Shown here piece after piece: positions 13,001 through 25,000 of a stretch of DNA of 64,000 nt. The translations under genes and the position numbers were made by a program. The stretch is from assembly GCF_905475395.1 (NCBI RefSeq), contig NC_058339.1, forward strand, positions 39,007,172-39,071,171. The letters run 5' to 3'. The notes under the pieces are model-generated. The model was given only the letters and a program-made list of their open reading frames with translations, was not told where the DNA came from and made no database searches. Numbering within the stretch: the first letter of the stretch is position 1; every line of letters starts with the position of its first letter. Origin of the DNA: Chrysoperla carnea (Eukaryota; Arthropoda; Insecta; Neuroptera; Chrysopidae).

Positions 13001-16000
13001 ATTTCGATGTTACTGTTGCTAGCACTTCCCCATAGTTGGATACCATAGGCCTAGCGGGTTTTGTGAAATTTTAATTCATTTGTTTTCTCTTGAATCATAT
13101 ATGATTGCAAAAAAAAAATTAAAATGATACTTTTAAAATAGCATCTGTACTGTTTCCATTTTCGCGACCAATTTTATCTGGAAAAAAATTATCATTTAGT
13201 AATTATTTATTAAATAATTTGTAAGATATATTCATTGAAAATTTTCCAAAATTTAAGCAGAGTTATTTTCGACAAAAAATAGAAACTGACATTATTTTTA
13301 ACATTAAATATGTTTCCTGCCACTGATCGCATACGGGCATCTCGAAGTTTCAAAGTTTATCTATGTGACCAATATGAACTATCAAGATATAAGAGGAATA
13401 ACTGAAACTACGTACAGTAATTTTTTATAACTCATTTTCAGGAGAAATAAACAAGCTTTCGGGTGTTCTAAATGAATTTGTTTTAAAATTATTTTTTTAA
13501 TTTGGGTACGCTTCTAAACTTTAAGGTAAATTTACATTATTACGGGCTAGTACGTTATTCCGGGAGTTTTTTATTTTAATCAAAAAATAAGAAACACTAA
13601 ATAAATTTTTAAATTTAAAAAATAACAGAGCCTCTAGCACTAAAATATGAACAAAAAAAAAAAAATCGACTTTTGAACAAATCAAATCACACTTACATAC
13701 TTATATCAATCGAAAAAGTGATCGATCGGTTAACATCTGGTTTTATAAAAAATATGTTGTCTGTAAACGTAAGATGACAGTGTTAGATTGTTAGCTTTTT
13801 TTAGTTTACTGGTAAAGTTTATCATTTTTGAATATGTAAAAATATTGATTAGAATGAATAAATAAATCGTTTTAAAGCTTTTTCAAATTATTTTAATTAA
13901 TTATTTTCTTTAAATTATGATTCCCGGAATTATTTACTTAACTCAGTGATAGTGAACTATATTACGGGAGTCTACCGTAATTAGGGAAAATAAGAAGTAA
14001 TTATTTTTAAATTGGTGTTTTAATTATTAAAATATTTTATACCGATTGAAGCAGTAGATGCCGTAGATTTTTGTGAGGTAATTACGGGATGTATTTTTTT
14101 TTTAATTTGGCTAATTTATGCTTAAATACTTGCTTTTTATGATAAGTATATAATGTGTTTTTAACTCCCGGAATAATGAGCAGAGTTTTTACTTATGTAT
14201 ACAATTCCGGAAATATCACATTGTAACGGAGAAAATTGAAACTTGAATTTATTTGTTATTTTAATTAATTTTTGATGATTCTTATTGTTAAAATAACGTT
14301 TACTATTATAAAAAGAATTTAAAAAAATAACAATTCTATTAACTTCATTAATTTAATAACGATAATATTTATAATACCAATGATTTATTGTCATTAGTAT
14401 TCCGAAATATGTTATGATTTTTTTTTAAATTAATTAAAAATTAAAAATTTTTATTTTTTAATCAAATTTTTTATGATAATACTCAATTATCTTATTTACA
14501 TTAAACAAAAAAAATTTTTAATTTACCTATGTTAAGTGTGTGTATCCTAGAATTATGTACTTTCATTCCCGGAATCAGGTTCAAAGCCAAATTTTATAAT
14601 GGAATTAGAGACGAACTCGAAGTCCAGAAAATTAACGTTTAATACTATAAATTAAAGACTTTGGCGTGAAAAAATGATTAAAACTAATTCTCAATAAATC
14701 ATTTTGTACGACAAATCAATTTTTATAGTGGAAATATTTATATTTACTTCAATAATCAGCTTCAAAGTGCATTATGCCTAAATATCCCGTAATATGGTAC
14801 ATTTACCTTATATGAAAGTTAGAGATAACATTTCTCACTTTTTTAACTCTCCGTGTAAAGGGGAAGGAGTAAGAATTTTTAAGCCTATGCGACACATTTA
14901 GGTAAAATTTTTTTTACTTAAAAATTTGGTTGTATAATTACGGGGTGTCTTTTTTAAGTTGGCATATGCTTGAAACTCGATAAATAAATTTAATCGAAGA
15001 AAATGCTTCAAACGAAAAATATTAGTTTTAAAGGCACAAATGTTATACCGACATGGATCGAAGTTTTAAAGTTCAATTAAAAGCTTACTTTGATTCATAA
15101 CTAACTAATATTATATAAACGCTTTATTAAAATATATCCCCTTTAGGACCCATAATAAAAACGTTTTAAATTTAAGTTGTTCGTTATAAATACGCAAACG
15201 TTTTTGTTTGAAATTTTTTTTTGTAAAGTGAATAGTTTAGAAAAAAATATAGCTTTTTGTGCATTTGTTCATTCGATTTGAACAAAAGTGGTTTTCAAAG
15301 AAAAACAAACCACTTTGATCTGATTTATTCGAAAATTTTTGGCGAAGAGCGCCTAGATATGGCAGAAACAAATATACGAAATAACAATTTTGATACGAGA
15401 AAAAAAAAAATTAATGCATTTTTATGGATAAAATTTATTTTTTACGTTTCAAGCATATGTCAACTTAAAAAAACACTCTGTATATAGTACGGTTTACCAA
15501 AACAAAGTGTCGTTTTCGTGAAGCCTGTTTACAATTATTCAGATCAATACATAGGGAACTAAGAGACGTAAAAAATCGGAAATTTTTCGTAATGCCCTAT
15601 TTTTTTTTACATTAAATAGGCTAGTGTAGTTAGGTTTTTAGACAAATAAATTACTAACAGGCAGCGACTTGGTGGAAATGCTAGTTTGGGGTGTAAGTAA
15701 CATAGTAAAAAACAAATAAACTCGAGAACCTTGGAAATTGTGAAATGAGGGTTGATTTCAGGGGTTGAAATAGTTTTTTTACGGTTTAAGGGAAAAAATG
15801 ACTTCCTATGGAAAAATGTTCAGCAAGAAACTTCGAGATAATAAAAAATTGAAAAATTTTTGAACTGAACTTTTTTTAACATAACCTCAAATTTTATGAG
15901 AAAATCGCGAAAAATTGTTTTTTTCGATTTTATTTTTTCTCGCGCAAAAAACATTCAATTTTTATGAAACATGGAGAGTGTTTCATTTGTATTACATAAT

Positions 16001-19000
16001 AAGCATGAATTTTTATGAAACTGAAAAATAATTTTTATAATTTTTATTAGATATTTTAAAATCCAGTAAAACCGAAAAAACTATTTTTCGTCCGTAAACA
16101 CGATAACTCATGAACGAAAAGAAATGTCTAGCTGAAATTTTTATAGTGTGTTCAAGACGTAAAAAATGAGTGTGAATTCGTAAATAAGTCAATTATGTCT
16201 TGGATTCGTAGGACCCATTTTATAAACCGTCAGAGATAGAACAAAACTTTAAAAAAAGAGTGTTCCCTATCAAAAACTACTTTTGTTTGAAACATTTTTT
16301 CGTAAACATCACTGTTCACCTGTGAGGGCGAAAATTATGTTAGAAACGTGATATAATATGCATACATTACTGATATTGTATCAAGTATACATGTATTTTA
16401 TATATAAAAAAAGAGATAAAAAGTAATTACAATGTCATGTAATGGTAGGGGTGACAAAAGTTTTCTCAAAATTTGAGCAAAGCTGAGACCACATTTTATC
16501 GATAGTTCTAACCCAATGAGTAAGCTATTGATTTTCCCGTATACGTTGCAAGGTCCGGTTGCATGGCTTGAAACGTCGTAAAAATTTAAAAAAATTTTTA
16601 TATATACAATTTGACCAAAGACGAAAGAAACTTACTTATAACGATTAATTAAGTCCAAAAAATGTGAAAATGTAAGTCTTCGAAAAATATTGTAAAATGC
16701 ATCTTCTCAGTTGTTAGGTATTGTAAAAATAACTTTAAAATGTACAAATTGGCCAAGGTTGAGCTTTTGAATGTCCATAATAAGTAAACAGAAAATAATT
16801 AAAGATAGTCTTTCTAACCTAATTTTCGACCTCACGAGTGATGTTTAGGAAAAAATGTTTCAAACAAAAGTTGCTTATTTTTTTATAGGAAACACTTTTT
16901 TTATTTCAACTTTTGTTTTGTCTCTAACGCTTTACAAGATGGGTGCTACGAATCCAAAACCCAATTGAACTATGCTGATTATTTACGTATTAACACTCTT
17001 TCCTGAACACGCTATAAATATCTCTTTTCGTTTTTGAGATATGGGACGAAAAATCCTAATTTTCGGTTTTTCTGGATTTTAAGCGGTTTAGTAAACAATA
17101 TACTTAAATAGACCAATTTAAAACAGACATTTGTAACGGTTCAAGTAAGCCCTTTGTATTATGTTACTTATACCGCCAACTAATATTTTCACCAAGTCGC
17201 TCAGTGTTATTAATTTATATAATTTGGACGGAAAAAATCTTAATTACACTAGTGTAAAAGGGCCTTAAAGAATTATAATAGAAAATGGCGACCAAAGTTG
17301 ATGCAAACCGGTTTATTTAGTTTGAAAAAATAGGCTTTGTAAAAAAAAATTTCGTACAAAATTTTTTTAACTATTTATTTCGGATCGATCTAGTCCAGAC
17401 CGATGTCAAAAAATTGTTAAATAAATTATTTATATAAAAAAAATAAATAAATAAATAATAAATAAAAAAAAGTGAACTTTAAACTGGACAAATCATCACT
17501 CAGAGACACCGATGCATTTTTTAGAATACAATTGAAATTATTTCGTATCCGACTTCAGCAATAACTGTGCGAGGTCGCCGTAACTTGTTTAAAGAAAGAG
17601 GGCGTTGTGTCGCAGCCTAATATATTATATACACTAGTCGAACGTATTGTTTTATATTTGAAAATTTGAAAAGTCCCAGCTATAGCATGGCCTTTAAAAC
17701 AATTTTATAAAAGAAGAAAACAGACTTTTTGAAAAAAAAGAACGGGCATTTCACAGACGTTACTGCAACTAAGTAAGAAAATTTTAAGCGAAGAAACATT
17801 TATGAAAACGCACGAGGATGTGATTTAATTGGATTTTAAAAAACTTTTATTTTGAATCGATTTTCCAAAAATTATGAATAATTTTCAAATTTTCAAAAGC
17901 ACGCAAAGCAAGCTCTTCTTTGGCTTATTTAGAGCTAAATTTTCACCAAGTTTCGTATAATTTTTTTTTTTTTCAAAGAGGTGCGCGCGTTTCTAAAAAT
18001 CCCATTTTTAACGATATTTTTTAAATTAATTTATTTAACAATTACTTGTACGGAACTTTTTTTGAAACAAATCCTTTTTTTTTTAACTAAGTAACCCTGT
18101 TTTACCAATTTCGGCAACATTTCTACAAGAGCCCCTAATGCCAGTTTATAGAAAAATAGAGCATTGAATTCTCCAGAAAAATTTCCATTTTTATATGTCT
18201 CTGTTTCCTGTATATTGGTTACGGAAAATTAATATTTCGCTCAAAACAGAATGACTAGACTATATTGTTACATTGAAAAATTTAGTATTAAAGCGACTGA
18301 TTTTCATTGTATTCTAGGTATAAAAATAAAATTCTCAATCAACTATTTAATAAACGATTTTACAATTTTCATGGTATTATCGGCATCCCATTCAAGTAAA
18401 AGCAAGTTCAAATCAATCGCTCAGTTAAGCTGCTTGCAGTTAATTTTGAATAAACGGATAATTAAAAATAAAAAGGAATATATAAAGAATATTTTCATAT
18501 TGTTCACAAGTAGAATTCAAAATTATTCAGGTATTTTCTAAAATTAATATAATACGCACATATAAAACTAATAATTGAAAAATATTTACCTTATTATCGA
18601 TCCATAATTCTATTTTCCATTCGTTCTCATTGTATCTGTAAAAAAGATTTTTGTTTTAATTTAAAATTATATTATAATATAATTATTAAAATATTTTGAA
18701 AATCTGAATATAATTTACTTACATTAAAAATTTTGTTAAATACACATGTCTTCACGTCACAAAAATTTCACAGGAACTAAACATTATATGAATAAACAAT
18801 TGTACCTAGTATATAGTACGGTTTACCAAAACATAGTGTCTTGTTTCAAAACTAAACATTTATGAATGAACAATTGAATTATTACCTAGTGAATTGTAGT
18901 GAATTGATGAATTGTACCTAGTATTACCATTCAATTTATTAAAAAACTGTACTTTTCTACCTGCTTTTGGTTAAGTAGATTTTTGGTAAAAATATGAAAA

Positions 19001-22000
19001 AAATGTTTATATCGTTGTACAGTGTTGTTCAATACAATTTTAACATGTAAATGTGAAATATATGGTCAAAAAAATTTTTTCACATAAATGGAAGAAGCTA
19101 AAAAATAGATCTCCAAACCATACGTATACAGTTAATATAGTATAAAAATAAAAATTATGTTAATACAAGTTGCTATTAAAAATAAAATATTAATTTACTG
19201 CTTAAAATAATACATGTCTTCCACATTTAAATGTTAACATCTTGTTCAACAATGTGTTTCTGCCATTTTGAACAAAATGTCTCTCAGCTACTTGGTAAAA
19301 TCTTATTGAACACACCTGTATTTTGAAGTAAACATTAATTTACAATTTATTAGAATAGGCTAGGAATATTTTTGAAAGAATTATAACTAGGAGTGTCCAC
19401 TAAGAAAATACATCGTTGTTTTCTTGAATGCAATACGTCGAGACTATTCATCGACATTTTTCAATGCATCGGTTAGAAATACCGATGTTTTCTCAAAATC
19501 GATTACTTTAAATATCACACCACAAAGCTGTAGCCAGCTACCTAATTACAGCTTTGTGTGGAACACTTTCTTTCTTATGTAAAATAATAAAACATGTAAG
19601 GAATCGATTAGATTTTACTATAATAAGAATATTATATCCAAATCCAATCATGTTCCTTTCTGGTATTTCCTAAGAAATGTTGGAGACCGCTTCCTGCCAG
19701 AATTCTCTATCTGACACATTATATACAAGTTGCATTTAACACGACACAAGTAAAATCAATGAAACTAAATGTAATTTAATGTTTTAAATTTTTTTATGTA
19801 AATAATATATTTGACCTAATCGATCGAAACAATTGTCACAGCATTTATGGCGTTTTCCGAAATATACGTGACTGTTAACTATTTAGCCGGGGGTGTATGC
19901 ATTAGAGTGTGTGGAAAATTAATAAAATAATAATTTTTTTTAAATTAAATTTTGAACAATAACAAGATATATTGTCGTAATAACTTCCAATCTTTTGTAA
20001 AAGACTACAGTTAAAATTTGACGAAGATCACGATGAACGAAGATGACACAGAAAACTGTGCTAACACGATCCCATTAAAGGTACGGTCAACCCGCGAATA
20101 ACAGGAATAACGTGTGATCTATGGGTTGTCCATGCCTTTAATTGGATCGTGTTAGTGAGGGTCCGCGGGCTTTTGGCCTTTACGTTTACTGTGTTATCCA
20201 AGAATTTACTTATTAAAGTAAAACACTAAATTTATGTACTTTTTGAGTATTCTTTGTATGATGGGACCACCATGTAATTTATAAAGTAATAATTCTACAT
20301 GGTAATAATATATTTTTGCCATACAAACTATATTTTTTCATTTTTGAATTTTTATACCTGAACTGTATGTATGAATATCAAGTATTATTAATTTAGAACA
20401 GGCGGTGAATATCGTTGAGTGTGTAAAATATGAGTACCACATTTTGTCAATTGATTCTTGATTAGAAAAGCTTATAGATTAATATTGTGAATCTTGCCAG
20501 AAACCCTTTTGGTCCAAGTTTTGTATACAACCCCCCCCCACCCTCCAAAGAAACAGTTAAATGAAATTTTTTTGAATCAAGTAAAAGTTATTCTTGATTC
20601 CATGGGTTATTTAACGTCAAAAAGGCTTTGTGATTTTTTCTTAAACTTCTTCGTTTTCGAGATATTAACAGTTTCATGTTCGGAAAAACTCTAAAAAGGC
20701 CATTGCAAAAGCTGAAAAACTTCAAATTATATTTTAGCTTATCAAAATTCTAAAATAATGTTTGATTATCCGTGTAAATATCATTGTTTTTCCGTAAGGG
20801 TGCAAAATTTTGATGTCAGTTTCTCCAAAACTATAAAAGATGGAATTGATTATAGTAGGAGCTTCAAATAACAAGTCTTGCAAAAGAATTTCTAAAACAA
20901 AAATATTTTTTTTAGAAAATTCTTCAAACTGCTATAACTAGGTTGGTTTTTTTAATTTATAAAAATAATGCAGGCACTGATATTCAACTCTGTGTATACA
21001 GAGTATTTTAACAATTACCTCAATCAATTGTTTGCTTTCCCTTGTCTCTTATAAAATTTAACGAAAAATTTTTGTGAAATGATTTAAAATGACAATATAC
21101 TACGACATTTTATCATTGTAAAGGACAAATAGATAATTATATTATTTGAATAAAATTACGACATGTGTAGATTAAAAGTTCGGGCAGCAAAACTTTGGGG
21201 TTTTACTTTTCACATAAAAATAAGTTTTTTTTTGGATTTTGTTACATTCCCGGAGTGGTGCAAAATGTCTAACCAACAAAATGGCATCAAAAATGGATTT
21301 TTTTTCAGAAATTTTATCATTATACCATGTTTATATGAAATATACATAGTATATTAAGTTTAGTCCCAAGTTTGTAACGCTTAAAAATAATGATGCTAGG
21401 AAAAAAATTTTGTCATAGGTGTTCATAAAATCACCTAATTCCGTCTATACTTGATTATCAGTTATGTATGTGTCACATGTGATAAAAAAATCAACACTGA
21501 TTATGCATGGTATTTCAACAATTAACTCAGTCAATTGTTTGTTTTCACTTGTTTTGATTTTATATTCGCAAGGGAAGACTTCGGTCCATATCCAAATTTG
21601 GTGGGTTTGTTGTTAAGATTCAAAACTACACCTCATATTTTTTTGGGGAAGTTTTGCCCCCTTCCCTCAAGCTATAGATATATGTATACATACATATGAT
21701 TAAACAGTTCATTTGATTGTAGCTTGAAAAATATTTGACAGATTTTAATGAAACTATCACCAAAAGTAGGTTGTAATACTTACAACTTTTAGTTAAAAAT
21801 CCGCCAAATAGTTCAGCCAAAATTTTAAATTTATTTACATTTTGTCCTGCGGAGTTGAATTTTTTTAAATTATAGCACTTTTTATTATCTTTCGATTTCA
21901 TAATAGGTTGCATATCCGTAAAATGACTCCTTGACCCATATTTTTGCGAAAAACCGAAAATTTATCATTTTTTGAAAATAATTTTTTGCTGGGTGTATTG

Positions 22001-25000
22001 ACTGGCGGTTTTTTGCTTTGGCTAAAAAAGTTATTCTTAGAAAAGGTATAAATGGTTTAAAGCGGAAATTTTGAGTTTTAACCTCCATGCTATTGGGGAA
22101 AGAGGTGTAAAGAATAAATACCTTTTAAAAGATTTTAATGATATTTTTATTAATATACTCCTTTTTACACTATCCACCCCCCTCCCGCCGTATAAGAGAA
22201 TTTTTGGGTTGCTGATCTTGAAATTTCAGTCGAAGTGTTAAATTTGTTACTCTTCGTCCTGTTTTAGCCCACATTTACACTCCCTAAAAAAGTTACCATT
22301 TTTTTGAAAATTTAACCATTTTAAGGCATGTAAGCGTTTTTGTATAGTCTTTGATCTCGAATTTATGATCAAATTGATACAACTTTCATTCCCCCCCCCC
22401 CTTTGTTTATTTTTAAAAATTAGACCCCTAAATTGTTTGTACCATTTATTGGCATGAAATGACACTGCATTAACCGCTCATGCGCCAAGTTTGTTGTTCG
22501 TAGTAAGAAATAGGAACATACAAGCTATGATTTCAATGTATTGGTACTAGATTCGATATCAAAGACAGAAAAAAAAACCTTTTTAAAAACCTAAAAGAAG
22601 ATTTAATAGCAAAAAAATGGTGATTCTCAACGACTTTTTAATTTGAACTAAAAAAGAGGGAAAAAATCTGAAAATTGAAAAATCTCTTCCATAAACACGA
22701 GATCAGCAACTTTAAAAACTACCTTACATGCCTTAGATTTCTTCACCCCAATAGCGCGGGGGTTAAAACTAAAAATTTTTAAGTGAAAACAAACAATTAA
22801 CTGAGTTAATTGTTGAAATACCATGTATAGACAGTGTTGATTACTCTATCACATAACACATATACCTATACATGTCACACATACATGACTGATAATCCCA
22901 TATTAATACATACTATAAAATTTGCATCTAATGTGTGCCCTCGTGAGTAAACAGTGATAATTACAAGAAAATGTTTAAAAAAAAGTTCTTTATTTTTTGA
23001 TAAGGAACATTTTTTATATTTAAACTTTTGTTCTATCTCTAACGGTTTACAAGACGGGTCCTACGAACCCAAGACCCAATTGACCTATGTTGCTCTTTTA
23101 CGAACTTGACCTCACTTTTTACGTCCTGAGTGCGCTGTAAAAATTTCAGCTTGATATTTTTTTTCGTTTTTGAGTTATCGTGTTCACAGACGGACGGACG
23201 ACCGAAAATGGACTAATAAGATGATTCTCTTCGAAACTTAATATATGTATTATGTATATTTCATATATACATGGTATACAAAATGCCAGTCAATAAAACC
23301 AGCAAACAATTATTTTCTAAAAATGATAAAGTTTCTGTTTTTCAAAAAAAATGGGTAAAGGAGACATTATTTTTTAATAGATTACGGATATGTAACCTAT
23401 TATGAAATCGAAAGATAATAAAAAATGCTACTCCGTTGTAAAAAATGGCATAAAATGGCAGCCATTTAAAAAAATTTACTAAATTTAAAATTTTGGCTGA
23501 ACTATTTGTGCGGATTTGGCTAAAATTCTAATTGAAAGTTGTAAGTATTAAAACCTACTTTTGGTATTAGTTTCATTTAAATCAGTCAAATATTTTTTAT
23601 TTACAATCAAATGAACTGTTTTACCATATGTATGTAAACATATACTTATAACTCGAGGGGGCTGGTGCGAATGCTCCTATAAAAATATGGAGTTTACTAT
23701 TGAAGCTTTACTACAAACCCAACAAATTTCTCCTCTTGCGAATATAAAATAAAAATGATAAAATTTCAGAACAAAGCCATTTTTGACGCTATTTTGTGCC
23801 ATCTGAACGTGACAGCAGAGTACTAGAAATTTGCAATCTCAGATGGTAATGCAGAAAGTTATAAAATATTACACCAAACATGTAATTGGTGTTGCATAAA
23901 CAAATTTTAAAATGAACTAAATTACTCAATATGTATAAACTGGGCCAATGTGAATTCAATCCCCTAAATTGTAATTTTAAAAACAAAAAAAAATTTTATG
24001 TGAATTTTCGAGTTCATTTCGCTTTGAATTTCTATTCCCTTTGAACTCGAAATCAAAGCGAAATGAACTCGAAAATTTTAATTCGAATTGAATTCAACTT
24101 TTTTATCAGGGCGTTTAAAAACTGTTAATATGCTTAACGCACAATTTATTATTTATTTTAGTTTGAAAATTTCGATCTTTTTCGAGCTCCATTTCATTGG
24201 ATATTTATTGGGAAAAATATTATAGACGATATACAATGCAAATACCATAATAAAATTCATTTGTTACCGGATAATGATATAATTCTTGTAGAACCAAGTA
24301 ACAGTACTTGGAGACTAAAACAATCATATAAAGTTCATAAAAGTGTTAGTGATGTTATTATTGAAGATTACGGTACATGGGATAAAAAGCATGGTTTTAT
24401 CGATAACAGAGCAACGAATATTGCATCGAGACGACGAAGAAATTTAAGAGGAGTTTCATTACAAACAACTACTATAGTTTTACATAAATTTTCTTTAAGT
24501 CATTTAACAGACCATAAGTAAGTATAAGCTCCAAAATATGTATTCTGTAAAATAATCTGGATATTTACTATATAATTTTATTTCTCTAATGTAATGTAGA
24601 GATACTCACATAGATACAGTACCTAGACTGAACAGTTTACTAGTCGATTTGCTCTTATATAGTTTAAATTCTAAGCGAGAAACATATTTGGTGTTCAATT
24701 TATCTAATAATAATTGGGGCTACCGTTTACCAAATAGTTCTCAATTTACTGGTATGATTGGACAACTTCAACGAAAAGAAATCGACATATCAGGTAAAGA
24801 AAAAATTTCTACTACTTATTAACTGTACTAGTTACTATATTTATGTATATGTAATAGAAGTTGCCTATATGATAATAAATATGTACAGGGTATTATCGTT
24901 AGTCAAAAATAAATCATGAAAATTGAAAAAAGTGAAAATTTATATTATAATCAGATGTCTATGAATATATCTGTCAAAATTATTTGTATTATTTCGTATA

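Larger units (their letters stand above)
21250..23800. mobile_element. Large fold-back element, interrupted by other repeats
   Basis: Sequence 21550-21970 reappears inverted at 23335-23755, including landmarks such as CTTTCGATTTCATAATAGG and CAATCAAATGAACTG. The arms extend outward to about 21250 on the left and about 23800 on the right (AATGATAAAATTTC and its complement). The left arm is split by the repeat copy at 21322-21552. The central loop carries a second copy at 22781-23280. No transposase frame is visible. Confidence 0.7.
4525..24161 (+). other. 19.6-kb intron 2 of the IR75-like gene
   Basis: The donor is GAG|gtatca after 4524 and the acceptor is ttattttag before 24162, both phase 0. 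I saw no further receptor exon inside. The intron holds tandem repeats, a satellite, TIR elements, fold-back elements and a LINE remnant, listed separately. Stretches not listed (for example 4525-5420, 5890-6600, 17270-20060) are AT-rich with scattered short repeat fragments and no recognisable gene. Confidence 0.75.

Noticed and set aside
15257-15487. Open frame of 76 codons
   Set aside because: It lies wholly inside a TA-flanked MITE and is not conserved in the sister copy at 32191-32767.
18251-18541. Open frame of 96 codons in IR75 intron 2, considered as an extra receptor exon
   Set aside because: No IR motif, and exons 2 and 3 already join in phase without it.
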